DNA of 64,000 bases from Corynebacterium oculi (GTDB lineage Bacteria; Actinomycetota; Actinomycetes; Mycobacteriales; Mycobacteriaceae). Of the stretch, positions 18,952-27,611 are shown piece after piece. The translations under genes were made by a program, and so were the position numbers. The stretch is taken from contig NZ_LKST01000001.1 in assembly GCF_001412105.1 (NCBI RefSeq), positions 558,001-622,000 on the forward strand, written 5' to 3'. Each line of letters opens with the position of its first letter. The stretch's first letter is position 1. Under the pieces are notes generated by a model. The model was not told where the DNA came from, did not search any database, and saw nothing but the letters and a program-made list of their open reading frames with translations.

Positions 18952-19425
18952 TTAAGCGTCCTTTGTGGGGTGGGAAGTGGGGGCGGCGGGCAGTTCCTGC
19001 CGGTCGGCGGGGGCCGCTAAGGCGGCGGCCTGCTGTTGGCGCGCCAACGCGGGCTTATACACCTGCTGGGCGCGCGGATCGCGGGGTTCCCCGCGCCCGT
19101 TGGCGACGACCACAGCCAGCCACGGCATCGGAATAGATACGCAGAATAACGCACCGGCAACCCACCAATTATCCCAGGCCACCAGCGCGAGCATGGCCAG
19201 GAAAATCAGGGGCAGGCGCACGCCTTGCATGATCCCGTACAGGCGCTCCCGGTGGCGCAGGTTCTGTTCCGGGGTGCGGTGAGCATCCGTGATGAGCGCT
19301 ACCCGACGCCGCCGCAGCCCCCTTGGTAGTGCTTGCTGACGCCGTCGGGAAGCGGAAGCAGGGCCCGCGGGGGCGTCGATAGTCCCGGGGTCGGGAACCG
19401 CGCCGCCAGCACTGTGAGAAGCCAT
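18952..19425 (-). CDS. DUF3099 membrane protein
   Basis: 157 residues. The DUF3099 hallmark is present in the middle: ALITDAHRTPEQNLRHRERLYG followed by two hydrophobic spans, about 70-84 (RLPLIFLAMLALVAW) and 90-108 (AGALFCVSIPMPWLAVVV). The N and C termini are Ala/Arg- and Ala/Pro-rich and probably disordered in the cytoplasm. No function is known. First gene of the DUF3099-methyltransferase-dtd operon and divergent from DUF3039. Confidence 0.88.
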   Translation of the reverse strand: MASHSAGGAVPDPGTIDAPAGPASASRRRQQALPRGLRRRRVALITDAHRTPEQNLRHRERLYGIMQGVRLPLIFLAMLALVAWDNWWVAGALFCVSIPMPWLAVVVANGRGEPRDPRAQQVYKPALARQQQAAALAAPADRQELPAAPTSHPTKDA

Positions 19426-19472
19426 GATCCCAGGGTAACCGCACGTGTGGCCCCCACCGGTACGAGTGGGGC

Positions 19473-19724
19473 ATGATGGGTGAGGTGAGTACGAGCACGA
19501 CGACCATTGATCGCCCCGAGATCAGGGAAGAAACCACCACCGATAACGACACCCCTCAGTTCTTCCACTACGTGAAGAAGAACCAGATCGTTGAGTCCGC
19601 CGTGAGCGGCAACATGGTGGTGGCCCTCTGCGGAGAAACCTTCCCCGTGACCAAGCAAGCCAAGCCAGGCTCCCCGGTATGCCCCGACTGCGAGCGGGTG
19701 TACAAGGGCCTGCGGAAAAAGTGA
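19473..19724 (+). CDS. DUF3039 small protein
   Basis: 83 residues. Matches DUF3039: FFHYVKKNQI, then MVVALCGETFPV, then PVCPDCERVYKGL. Three cysteines (Cys-Gly-Glu and Cys-x2-Cys) suggest a small metal- or redox-binding site. The start could also be the GTG at 19485, giving a product beginning MSTSTTTIDRPE; no Shine-Dalgarno clearly decides. Its TGA overlaps the GTG of the following helicase (GTGA), so the two are probably coupled. Function unknown. Confidence 0.88.
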   Translation: MMGEVSTSTTTIDRPEIREETTTDNDTPQFFHYVKKNQIVESAVSGNMVVALCGETFPVTKQAKPGSPVCPDCERVYKGLRKK

Positions 19725-21436
19725 CGGGGCGCGTTAAGGGGCAACTCCGCGAGTGGCAGCGCAAGGCGCTGACCGCCTACCTGGTAAAAAAGCCCAAGGA
19801 CTTCCTCGCGGTGGCCACCCCCGGCGCGGGTAAAACCACCTTTGCCCTGCGCGTGGCCACCGAGCTTTTAGATAACCGCACCGTCGATCGCGTGATCGTG
19901 GTGGTGCCCACCGAGCACCTGAAAGTGCAGTGGGCCAGCGCGGCCGCGCGCGTGGGCATCTCGCTCGACCCGAACTTCCGCAACTCCGACGCCGTCAACG
20001 CCGCCCACGACGGCATCGTGGTCACCTATGCCCAGGTGGCGCTGCACCCGTTCAAGCACTACTCCGTGTCTACCGCGCGGCGCACCCTGGTGATCCTCGA
20101 CGAGATTCACCACGGCGGCGACGCCAAAAGCTGGGGCGACGGCATCCGCGAGGCCTACGCCGACGCCACGCATCGCCTCGCGCTCACGGGCACCCCGTTC
20201 CGCTCGGACGACTCCGCCATCCCCTTCGTGCGCTACGCCGAGGACGGCGAAGGCCACCTGGTGAGCCAGGCCGACCACACCTACGGCTACTCCGACGCCC
20301 TTGCCGACGGCGTGGTGCGCCCCGTGGTCTTTCTGGCCTACTCCGGCGAGGCCCGCTGGCGCGACAGCGCGGGCGAGGAATACACCGCCCGCCTGGGCGA
20401 GCCCCTCAACGCGGAACAGACCGCCCGCGCCTGGCGCACCGCGCTCGACCCCCAGGGCGAATGGATCCCGGCGGTGCTGTCTGCCGCGCACACCCGCCTG
20501 CTCCAACTCCGGCAGAACATGCCGGACGCGGGTGGGCTGGTGATCGCCTCCGATACCAAGACCGCCCGTGCTTACGCCAAGATCCTGGAAAAAATCTCCC
20601 GCACCCCGGTGACGGTGGTGCTCTCCGACGAGGCCGGGGCCTCCGAACGCATCGCCGAGTTCTCCCACTCCACCGACGAATGGATGGTGGCCGTGCGCAT
20701 GGTTTCCGAGGGGGTAGACGTGCCGCGCCTCGCGGTGGGGGTCTACGCCACCTCGGCCTCCACGCCGCTCTTCTTTGCCCAGGCCATCGGGCGCTTCGTG
20801 CGCTCGCGGATCCCGGGCGAGACGGCCTCGGTGTTCCTCCCCTCGGTGCCGGTGCTCCTCGACCTCGCCGCCAAGCTGGAAAAGTCCCGGGATCACGTGC
20901 TGGGCAAACCCGACCGCCCCTCCGATGGCCTCGACGACGCCCTCCTAGCCGAGGCAAACAAGGAAAAGACCGAGCCCGACCTCGACCGCAGCTACCAATC
21001 CCTTGGGGCCGAGGCGGAACTACAGTCCCTCATCTATGACGGCTCCACCTACGGCACCGGGGCGCTCAGCGGCTCCGAGGAGGAAGCGGATTACCTGGGG
21101 CTGCCCGGGCTTCTTGACGCCGAGCAGATGCGCGCCCTGCTGCGCAAACGGGAAAAAGAGCAACTCGATGCCCGCAGTGCCGAGGCCGAGCGGGAAAAGG
21201 AGCGCCAGGCCCAGGCCTCCGAGGGCGCCCGCGCGGCCCGCGACCGGGTGGCCAGCGAGGAACTGCCCACCCTGCGCAAGGAACTCAACGCGATCGTCTC
21301 CATCACCGCGGCGCGCACGGGCAGGCCACACGGCTCGATCCACAACGAGGCGCGCCGGGTGTGCGGAGGGCCGCCCACGGCGATGTGCTCGGCGGAGCAA
21401 CTGCGCGATCGGATTGCCTACTTGCGCAAGTGCTAG
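19721..21436 (+). CDS. Superfamily 2 DEAD/DEAH-box helicase
   Basis: 571 residues from the GTG at 19721, which overlaps the DUF3039 stop by 4 nt. Motifs: Q-motif-like LREWQRKAL, Walker A ATPGAGKTTFA, motif II DEIHH, motif III LTGTPFR, motif VI QAIGRFVRS. The region after about 400 is charged and partly coiled coil (KREKEQLDARSAEAEREKER). The arrangement resembles type I restriction R-subunit and XPB-type helicases, but no nuclease domain is visible. The DUF3039-helicase pair is conserved in actinobacteria and DNA repair has been suggested for it; I cannot confirm this. GTG is preferred over an ATG-less extension at 19679, which overlaps DUF3039. Confidence 0.9.
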   Translation: MTGRVKGQLREWQRKALTAYLVKKPKDFLAVATPGAGKTTFALRVATELLDNRTVDRVIVVVPTEHLKVQWASAAARVGISLDPNFRNSDAVNAAHDGIVVTYAQVALHPFKHYSVSTARRTLVILDEIHHGGDAKSWGDGIREAYADATHRLALTGTPFRSDDSAIPFVRYAEDGEGHLVSQADHTYGYSDALADGVVRPVVFLAYSGEARWRDSAGEEYTARLGEPLNAEQTARAWRTALDPQGEWIPAVLSAAHTRLLQLRQNMPDAGGLVIASDTKTARAYAKILEKISRTPVTVVLSDEAGASERIAEFSHSTDEWMVAVRMVSEGVDVPRLAVGVYATSASTPLFFAQAIGRFVRSRIPGETASVFLPSVPVLLDLAAKLEKSRDHVLGKPDRPSDGLDDALLAEANKEKTEPDLDRSYQSLGAEAELQSLIYDGSTYGTGALSGSEEEADYLGLPGLLDAEQMRALLRKREKEQLDARSAEAEREKERQAQASEGARAARDRVASEELPTLRKELNAIVSITAARTGRPHGSIHNEARRVCGGPPTAMCSAEQLRDRIAYLRKC

Positions 21437-21552
21437 CGATCACGCGAGTTGCTTACTGGCGAGCTCGTTGAGCGGGGTGCGGGGGAGAGGCTGGGAAGTT
21501 ACCATGAGGGATCACTGTGGTAACCCCGTTGCTTTTCCTCAGAAAGGACGCC

Positions 21553-22800
21553 ATGACGCAGCAGGCCCGGCCCGCGACGCAGAAAAACACCCACGCGGTA
21601 TCCACGAGATTCCTTGCCCCCGACGTAGCCAGGGGCCTCATGCTGCTTTTCATCGCGCTCGCCAACGTGGTCACCGCGTGGGCGCCCGCGCACGAGGGCA
21701 TGATGGCGGAGAGCATCGGCGGAGTGCGGGAGGGCTCCCTGGCGGATAAGATCGCCGTGGTCTTTGGCACGATGTTCATTCACGTGCGGGGCCTGCCCAT
21801 GTTTGCCACCCTGCTGGGCTTTGGCGTGGGCATGATCTCCCTGAGCCTGCTGCGGCGAGGCTATCCGCGCAAGAACGCCCAGGTGGTTCTCCTGCGCCGC
21901 TACGGGTGGTTGGTGCTCTTTGGGACCATTCACACGGTGTTCCTCTTCTACGGAGACATTATGTTCAGCTACGGAATCTGCGGCCTTGCCCTCGCAGGGC
22001 TGATCGCGGTGGGGAATAAAAACCTCAAGAGAATCGCGGCCGGGCTGTGGATCGTGGGAGCGATTGTGACGTTTTTGTTCAGTCTGGTGGACATGGGCGG
22101 AGCGGGTGGCGCCGAAGACTACCTGGAGTACCTGGGGCGAGGTGCCCTGACGCTCGTATCCATCGCCATGATGAGCCCGATTTTGCTCCTCACCCTCCTT
22201 CCGGCCATGATCGTGGGCCTCCTCATGGCTCGCACGCTCATGCTGCATGACGTCCCCGCGCACCGCCGCGCCCTCACCATCTGGGCCGCCATCGCGGCCG
22301 CCTTCATCCTCCTCGTGGGCCTACCCTGGGGACTCGCAGAGATCGGCGTGCTCCCCGCCTCCTGGGCACAGCCTCTCTACGCCCTCAACCAGGCATTAGG
22401 CTTCCTCACCGGGCCGGGCCTGGTGGCCGCCATCGCCCTGATCGTGCAACCCGCGCAGCGGCGCCTGCACAGTGAGGGCACCATGAGCCCGATCATTTCT
22501 GCCCTCGTGGCACTGGGCAAGCGATCCATGTCCGGCTACGTGGCCCAGTCCGTGCTGTTCTTCCTCCTGGTGTTGCCCTTTACCGCCAACCTGGCGGAGG
22601 GAATGGGAGCGGCGGGGAAGTCCCTCATCGCGGTGGGCGTGTGGGCGCTCACGTTGCTGGCGGCGGTGGCCCTGGAGCGCGCCGGGAAGCCAGGCCCACT
22701 GGAGGCCTTGCACCGGAGGCTGAGCTACGGCAAAGAGGGGCTGCCGCAGCAGTGGCAGCCGGAGCGCGGACGTGGTGAGCAGGCACCGCAGGAGTGTTAA
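21553..22800 (+). CDS. DUF418 multi-pass membrane protein
   Basis: 415 residues. Begins with a polar stretch, then FLAPDVARGLMLLFIALANV, the typical DUF418 opening (an acyltransferase-3-related membrane fold). About eight to ten hydrophobic segments follow, and the C-terminal DUF418 domain contains GKRSMSGYVAQSVLFF. AGAAAGGA precedes the ATG at 21553. Possible role in export or modification of envelope lipids or peptides, by analogy only. It stands alone on the plus strand, with 116 bp to the helicase and 42 bp to the next gene. Confidence 0.88.
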   Translation: MTQQARPATQKNTHAVSTRFLAPDVARGLMLLFIALANVVTAWAPAHEGMMAESIGGVREGSLADKIAVVFGTMFIHVRGLPMFATLLGFGVGMISLSLLRRGYPRKNAQVVLLRRYGWLVLFGTIHTVFLFYGDIMFSYGICGLALAGLIAVGNKNLKRIAAGLWIVGAIVTFLFSLVDMGGAGGAEDYLEYLGRGALTLVSIAMMSPILLLTLLPAMIVGLLMARTLMLHDVPAHRRALTIWAAIAAAFILLVGLPWGLAEIGVLPASWAQPLYALNQALGFLTGPGLVAAIALIVQPAQRRLHSEGTMSPIISALVALGKRSMSGYVAQSVLFFLLVLPFTANLAEGMGAAGKSLIAVGVWALTLLAAVALERAGKPGPLEALHRRLSYGKEGLPQQWQPERGRGEQAPQEC

Positions 22801-22842
22801 GGTTTTCCCATAGATGCGCATAGCCTGCGAAAGGATAAGTTG

Positions 22843-23631
22843 ATGACCTCCTCGGAGAAGAACCCCTACGCCAAGAAGCCGGAAACCCCGGAAAGTTCGG
22901 ATGCCTCGGAGAAGAAGCCCGAGGATTCCTCGGCTCCCCTGATCGCCGTGCCGATGGACGCCCCGGGGCAGTCTGAGTCCCCCGGCGAGGGGGAGAAGCC
23001 CGAGGGGAAGAAGAAGGCTGCGCCTGCGGCCTGGCCGGGATTGGAGCAGGCCGCCGCCGAGGGAAAGACGGCGGTGGAAAAGGCCCCCCGGATTCCCACC
23101 CCGGAGGAGGAAGAGGCGAAAAAGGCTGCCGCGGCGCAGCAGGCTCAGCAGGGCACGGCCGCCACCAAGGAACCTGCTAAGGGCGATGCGAAGCCGGGGG
23201 AGGAGGCGGACGTTCCCGCCCTGGTGCAGGTGCCGCATACCTCCACGGAGCCTGACGAGGGGTGGACGGCCGCGGCGGTGGAGAAGAACCCCCTGGCCTC
23301 GTGGTCGCTGGGACTGGGTATTGCCTCCCTGCTTTCTCTGTTTTTGCTGTTTCCCCCTCTGCTGGTGGGCCTGGCGGGCATCATCGTGGGCGCGCTGGCC
23401 GTGCGCAAGGCTAAGAAAAACACCACGGAGGGCCGCCGCATGGGCATGTCCGTGGCGGGCCTGGTGATGTCCGGGGTGGCGTTCACTATCAGCCTGATCA
23501 TCACCATCGTGGGCGTGATATTTTTCGTCCGATACAGCCCCGATATTGTTGACTGCTCCGAGAAGTACCCTGCGGGTTTCGAGCAAGATCAGTGCATCGC
23601 GGAGGTGATTGACGGGGCGATTGGCCGCTAG
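22843..23631 (+). CDS. DUF4190 membrane protein with long Pro/Glu-rich N terminus
   Basis: 262 residues. Residues 1-145 are low complexity, rich in Pro, Glu, Lys and Ala, cytoplasmic and probably disordered. Residues about 148-235 form the DUF4190 unit: NPLASWSLGLGIASLLSLFL, a short turn, a second span LLVGLAGIIVGALAV, the basic RKAKKNTTEGRRMGMSVAG, and a third span. The final 25 residues contain Cys-x-n-Cys (DCSEKYP and QDQCIAEV) and are probably extracellular. GAAAGGA precedes the ATG. Function unknown. A terminator follows. Confidence 0.85.
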   Translation: MTSSEKNPYAKKPETPESSDASEKKPEDSSAPLIAVPMDAPGQSESPGEGEKPEGKKKAAPAAWPGLEQAAAEGKTAVEKAPRIPTPEEEEAKKAAAAQQAQQGTAATKEPAKGDAKPGEEADVPALVQVPHTSTEPDEGWTAAAVEKNPLASWSLGLGIASLLSLFLLFPPLLVGLAGIIVGALAVRKAKKNTTEGRRMGMSVAGLVMSGVAFTISLIITIVGVIFFVRYSPDIVDCSEKYPAGFEQDQCIAEVIDGAIGR

Positions 23632-23661
23632 GTCTCGCCGTTAAACGATTCTTGAACGCAG

Positions 23662-23710
23662 AAAGGGCCCTCGCTGCACCGGCATGATGATCGGTGCGGC
23701 GAGGGCCTTT
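23662..23710. terminator. Bidirectional terminator between DUF4190 gene and sigA
   Basis: AAAGGGCCCTCGCTGCACCG and its near-perfect inverted partner flank a short loop and are bounded by an A run on the left and a T run on the right. This is the classic form of a terminator serving two convergent genes. Confidence 0.9.
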
Positions 23711-23731
23711 GCTTGCCCCGTGGGGAGGGGA

Positions 23732-25321
23732 TTAGTCCAGGTAGTCCCGCAGCACCTGGGAGCGCGAGGGGTGACGCAACTTGGACATGGTCTTGGACTC
23801 GATCTGGCGGATGCGCTCCCGGGTCACCCCGTAGACCTGGCCGATCTCGTCTAAAGTGCGCGGCATGCCGTCGGTAAGGCCAAAGCGTAGTTTGACCACC
23901 CCGGCCTCGCGGTCGGAGAGGGTATGCAGCACGTCCTGGAGCTGATCCTGAAGCAGGGTGAAGGAGATGGCATCGACGGCGATCACGGCCTCGGAGTCCT
24001 CGATGAAGTCACCCAATTGGCTATCGCCCTCATCACCGATGGTCTGATCCAGGGAGATGGGCTCGCGCGCGTACTGCTGGATCTCCAGCACCTTCTCCTC
24101 GGTGATATCCATTTCCTTGGCCAGTTCCTGCGGGGTGGGCTCGCGGCCCAGATCCTGCAATAACTCGCGCTGAATGCGGCCAAGTTTGTTGATGACCTCC
24201 ACCATGTGCACGGGAATGCGAATGGTGCGCGCCTGATCCGCCATGGCGCGGGTGATGGCCTGGCGGATCCACCAGGTGGCGTAGGTGGAGAACTTGTACC
24301 CCTTGGTGTAATCGAACTTCTCCACCGCGCGGATCAAGCCCAGGTTGCCCTCCTGAATGAGGTCCAGGAAGGCCATGCCGCGCCCGGTGTAGCGCTTGGC
24401 CAGGGAGACCACCAGGCGCAGGTTGGCCTCCAGCAGGTGATTCTTGGCCTTGCGGCCGTCGCGGGCGATGGAACGCAGATCGCGCTTGACGGCGGGGGTG
24501 AGTTTGGCGTCCTTATCCCCGGCGGCAAAGGCCTCGTCCATCTGCTCCATGCGGTAGGTGGCGTAGAGCCCCGCCTCGATCCGCTTGGCCAGGGAGACCT
24601 CCTGCTCGGCGTTGAGCAGCGCCACCTTGCCGATCTGCTTGAGGTAGGCGCGCACGGAATCTGCGGAGGCCGTGAGTTCGGCGTCCTTGCGGGCCTGGCG
24701 TAGCGCGGCGGACTCGTCCTCGTCCCACACGGAGGAACCTTCGTCCGCTTCCTCCTCGTCCTCGGTGGCATCGTCGGAGGCCTCGGAGTCCTCCACATCG
24801 TTAATGTCCTCGACGTCCGCGAAGTCCTCGTCCTCTTCGTCGAGGCCGGGATCGAAGTCCTGATCCTCGTCCTGGGGGGTGAGTTCCTCCTCGGTGAGGG
24901 TCTCATCCTCCTCCACGGGAGCCGGGGTCTCTTCCTTTACCTTCTTGGCGCGGGAAGGGGCCTTTTTCGCCGCAGACTTGCGCGTGGTTTTCTTGGCCGT
25001 CTCTTTCGCGGTGCTCTTGGTGGCCTTCCGCGCGGTCTTTTTCGCAGACTTTTTGGCCACTTTCTTCGTGGTTTTCTTCGCGGGCGGCGTCGCAGCGGAC
25101 TCCGTCGCCTCGGCGGAACCCGTGGCGGCGGGACTCTTCGGCGCCGACGAGGGCGCGGAAGCCTCCGGGGCGGCCGTCATGGCTGTGCGGGGGGCGGCCT
25201 TGCGGGCGGCTTTGCGCGCGGTCTTTTTTGCAGTCTTTTTCGCGGAGGCGGTGGAGGATACGGGCTGGTGAGCCTCGTTTTCTCCCGCACCGGAGTTTCC
25301 TGAAGTAGTGGTGGCTACCAC
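23732..25321 (-). CDS. sigA: Principal RNA polymerase sigma factor SigA
   Basis: 529 residues. Regions 1.2 to 4 occupy the C-terminal half: [56 protein letters not shown] and [19 protein letters not shown]. The N-terminal extension of about 220 residues has two parts: Lys/Ala repeats ([31 protein letters not shown]), like histone H1 tails and HrdB-type factors, and then a strongly acidic block. The GTG at 25321 is chosen because GAAAGGG lies 5 nt upstream. A minus-strand promoter TTGTCT (25450-25455) with 17 bp to TAATAG (25427-25432) is visible. Confidence 0.96.
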   Translation of the reverse strand: MVATTTSGNSGAGENEAHQPVSSTASAKKTAKKTARKAARKAAPRTAMTAAPEASAPSSAPKSPAATGSAEATESAATPPAKKTTKKVAKKSAKKTARKATKSTAKETAKKTTRKSAAKKAPSRAKKVKEETPAPVEEDETLTEEELTPQDEDQDFDPGLDEEDEDFADVEDINDVEDSEASDDATEDEEEADEGSSVWDEDESAALRQARKDAELTASADSVRAYLKQIGKVALLNAEQEVSLAKRIEAGLYATYRMEQMDEAFAAGDKDAKLTPAVKRDLRSIARDGRKAKNHLLEANLRLVVSLAKRYTGRGMAFLDLIQEGNLGLIRAVEKFDYTKGYKFSTYATWWIRQAITRAMADQARTIRIPVHMVEVINKLGRIQRELLQDLGREPTPQELAKEMDITEEKVLEIQQYAREPISLDQTIGDEGDSQLGDFIEDSEAVIAVDAISFTLLQDQLQDVLHTLSDREAGVVKLRFGLTDGMPRTLDEIGQVYGVTRERIRQIESKTMSKLRHPSRSQVLRDYLD

Positions 25322-25426
25322 GTACGCCCTTTCGACTTGCTTATGCTTCCTCAACCATCCAAGGATGATACTCGCGAGAACTCCGGCATGGATTCCGGGT
25401 GCTCTCGCTGTGCTTGGTGCGTGGCC

Positions 25427-25455
25427 CTATTACAACACGGGGCTACGATAGACAA
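25427..25455 (-). promoter_or_regulatory. sigA: SigA-type promoter of sigA
   Basis: Minus strand -35 TTGTCT (25450-25455), 17-bp spacer, -10 TAATAG (25427-25432). The resulting leader is about 100 nt. Confidence 0.5.
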
Positions 25456-25479
25456 CCGCACAGTTTAGCAGGTAATGCG

Positions 25480-26232
25480 CTACGGAGTGGATACCCGCTC
25501 CACGGCCATAGCCGCCCCCACAATACCTGCGGTATTGAGAAGCCGGGCGGGAAGCACCTTCGTGCGGCAGCTAAGGAGCGGAATCCACTTCTCGGATTTG
25601 CGGGAGATGCCCCCGCCCACGATGAAGAGAGAGGGGGAAAATAGCGCCTCGTAGGTGCGCAGCACCTTGTCCACCTGCTTGGCCCACTGCTTGTAGCTCA
25701 AGTCCTTGCGCTCCTTGACGGCCGAGGAGGCGCGGTGCTCGGCCTCCTTGCCATCGACCTCCAGGTGTCCGAGTTCGCTGTTGGGGTAGAGGCGGCCGTC
25801 GATAAGAATGGCGGAACCGATCCCCGTGCCCAGGGTGAGGAAGATGACGGGGCCGGTGGCGGCCTCGGGAATGCCGTAGGTGACCTCGGCGAGGCCCGCA
25901 GCATCGGCGTCATTCAGCACGGTCACGGTGCGCCCGCCGAGGTGGCGAGAGAAGAGTTCTTGGGCGTTGACCCCCACCCAGGAGGGGTCGATGTTGGCGG
26001 CGCTTTCCACCACCTGATCGCGCACGATCCCCGGAACGGTGATGCCCACCGGCCCCGTCCACCCGGCCTGTTCAACGATCCGCGCGGCCACCTCGGCCAC
26101 GGCCTCGGGCGTGGCTGGCTGGGGGGTGAGGATCTTGATGCGCTCGGAGGCGAACTCGCTGCTCTCCAGGTTCACGCGGGCCCCCTTGACCCCGGAACCC
26201 CCCACGTCAATACCAAATCCGATGCTGCTCAT
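25480..26232 (-). CDS. ppgK: Polyphosphate/ATP glucokinase
   Basis: 250 residues. ROK-fold glucokinase that phosphorylates glucose using inorganic polyphosphate. Phosphate-1 motif GFGIDVGGSGVKGA, glucose-binding VLNDADAAGLAE, and LTLGTGIGSA, all standard for PpgK. Start at the ATG 26230-26232: minus-strand TACACT lies 8 nt before it with no Shine-Dalgarno, so the message is likely leaderless. The start is divergent from, and its -10 overlaps that of, suhB. Known homologues lie beside sigA and suhB in C. glutamicum. Confidence 0.95.
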   Translation of the reverse strand: MSSIGFGIDVGGSGVKGARVNLESSEFASERIKILTPQPATPEAVAEVAARIVEQAGWTGPVGITVPGIVRDQVVESAANIDPSWVGVNAQELFSRHLGGRTVTVLNDADAAGLAEVTYGIPEAATGPVIFLTLGTGIGSAILIDGRLYPNSELGHLEVDGKEAEHRASSAVKERKDLSYKQWAKQVDKVLRTYEALFSPSLFIVGGGISRKSEKWIPLLSCRTKVLPARLLNTAGIVGAAMAVERVSTP

Positions 26233-26240
26233 AGCATTGC

Positions 26241-26252
26241 AGTGTACAAAAT
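26241..26252. promoter_or_regulatory. Overlapping divergent -10 boxes of ppgK and suhB
   Basis: The TGTACA core at 26243-26248 is shared: minus-strand TACACT faces ppgK (8 nt to its ATG) and plus-strand TACAAAAT faces suhB (7 nt to its ATG). Both spacings fit leaderless transcripts and mean the two promoters cannot easily be occupied together. Confidence 0.55.
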
Positions 26253-26259
26253 CGGCACA

Positions 26260-27108
26260 ATGGGGCGCATGATGGAGCAACAGGAACTGATCTCATTGCG
26301 TGACCTCGCTGAGGGGTTGGTCTGCATGGCCGCCAGCGCCATCGAGGAAAAGAGGGAGGAACTGGGCGATGTGCGCCCCTACACCCTGACCAAGAGTTCC
26401 GCAGTGGACCCGGTGACCGTGGTGGACACGATGGCGGAAGAATTCCTGGTGGAAACGCTCCTGGAACGGCGGCCCGGCGATGGAATCATCGCGGAGGAGG
26501 GCTCCGCGCGGCGATCCACCACGGGAGTGTCCTGGATCATTGACCCCATCGACGGCACCGTCAACTTCCTCTACGGCATTCCGCGTTACGCGGTATCCCT
26601 GGCCGCAGCCATCGACGGACACGTGGTGGCCGGGGCCGTAATCAACGTGGCCGATGGCTCGCTTTATCGCGCCGCACGCGGGCAGGGGGCGCAGGTACTG
26701 CGCGGGGATAGCGAGGAGGAACTGCACGCCTCGAGCGTGGAGGAAGCCGCCCGGGCCCTGGTAGCCACGGGGTTTTCCTATAGCGCCGCGCGCCGCGAAC
26801 AACAAGCGAAGGCCCTGTGCGCGATCCTGCCGCAGGTGCGCGATATTCGCCGCCTGGGTTCCGCCGCGCTGGATCTGTGTGCGGTGGCGGAGGGGCACGC
26901 GGACGCCTATTACGAGCACGGGATCCACTGCTGGGATTACGCGGCGGGCTCGCTCATCGCCCAGGAGGCCGGGGCCGTGGTGGAGACGCCGGCCTTGTCC
27001 GTGCCGGGCGAGGAGTTCCGCCGCACGCTCGCGGCCGCCCCCGGGATCGCGGCGGAGATCGGGAGGCTTCTCGACGCCGCCGGGGCCGGGGAGCGCCTGG
27101 GCGGCTAA
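26260..27108 (+). CDS. suhB: Inositol monophosphatase family protein (SuhB-like)
   Basis: 282 residues. Metal-dependent phosphatase with the IMPase motifs: EEG (IIAEEGSARR), WIIDPIDGTVNF (motif A) and CWDYAAGSLIAQEAG (motif B). Dephosphorylates inositol phosphate, a precursor of phosphatidylinositol and mycothiol in this group. Three ATGs lie at 26260, 26269 and 26272; I take the first because it sits 7 nt after a -10 and no Shine-Dalgarno exists, but the later ones are possible. It may feed inositol to the pgsA/pimA pathway encoded 18 kb away. Confidence 0.9.
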   Translation: MGRMMEQQELISLRDLAEGLVCMAASAIEEKREELGDVRPYTLTKSSAVDPVTVVDTMAEEFLVETLLERRPGDGIIAEEGSARRSTTGVSWIIDPIDGTVNFLYGIPRYAVSLAAAIDGHVVAGAVINVADGSLYRAARGQGAQVLRGDSEEELHASSVEEAARALVATGFSYSAARREQQAKALCAILPQVRDIRRLGSAALDLCAVAEGHADAYYEHGIHCWDYAAGSLIAQEAGAVVETPALSVPGEEFRRTLAAAPGIAAEIGRLLDAAGAGERLGG

Positions 27109-27139
27109 GGGGGCGGAAAATCGCAGTTAGCCTGCGGAT

Positions 27140-27168
27140 ATGACAGGGCTGTCCGCGTGGTTTAATAT
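27140..27168 (+). promoter_or_regulatory. Promoter of the DUF4193 gene
   Basis: ATGACA (27140-27145) as -35, a 17-bp spacer and TAATAT (27163-27168) as -10. This is the best sigma-70 type match in the window. Predicted start of transcription is near 27175, leaving a leader of about 124 nt. Confidence 0.7.
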
Positions 27169-27185
27169 GCGCCTCCAAGAACACA

Positions 27186-27298
27186 ATGCCAGTTCAACGC
27201 TTGGGCCCGTGAGGTTGCGTGCTTGCGCATTTTCTGCACGTCACGGGCGGCCGGGAGTGAACTGGCGTGGCACAACGACGACGCCAGAGGTGAACCGC
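27186..27298 (+). promoter_or_regulatory. Structured 5' leader with two mutually exclusive hairpins (candidate riboswitch or other RNA switch)
   Basis: Structure 1 is a long stem: P1 GCCAGTTCA (27188-27196) with TGAACTGGC (27258-27266), P2 GCCCGTGA (27205-27212) with TCACGGGC (27241-27248), P3 CGTGC (27218-27222) with GCACG (27236-27240). Structure 2 pairs CTGGCGT (27262-27268) with ACGCCAG (27281-27287), ending on the first bases of the ribosome binding site AGAGGTGA. The two share 27262-27266, so only one can form. P1 would free the ribosome binding site, structure 2 would cover its edge. I know no Rfam class matching it. Confidence 0.6.
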
Positions 27299-27592
27299 AT
27301 GGCAACCGATTATGACGCCCCGCGACGCAGGGCCGAAGATGATCTTGAAACCGATTCCTTAGAGGGGATCAAGGCCGCAGAAGCGGAAAACTCCTCGATG
27401 AACGAGGACGGGGAGATTATCGACTCCTTCGAGCTGCCCACGATGGACCTCAGCGGCGAGGAACTGAACGTTACCGTGGTTCCGCGCCAGTCCGATGAGT
27501 TCACCTGTTCCAGTTGCTTCCTGGTGCAGCGCAAGAACCGCATCTCCCACGTGGAGGATGATGGCTCGATCATCTGCCAGGATTGCGCATAA
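27299..27592 (+). CDS. DUF4193 small zinc-ribbon-like protein
   Basis: 97 residues. The family opening MATDYDAPRRR is followed by an acidic middle and a C-terminal Cys-x2-Cys pair, TCSSC (70-73) and CQDC (93-96), giving a zinc-ribbon-like site. Members are conserved across actinobacteria beside sigA/dut and are of unknown function. The ATG at 27299 has AGAGGTGA about 6 nt upstream, and the leader upstream can fold into alternative hairpins. It is convergent with the broken SdpI-like gene (19 nt). Confidence 0.92.
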   Translation: MATDYDAPRRRAEDDLETDSLEGIKAAEAENSSMNEDGEIIDSFELPTMDLSGEELNVTVVPRQSDEFTCSSCFLVQRKNRISHVEDDGSIICQDCA

Positions 27593-27611
27593 GGGGCACT
27601 AAGAGGGGACT

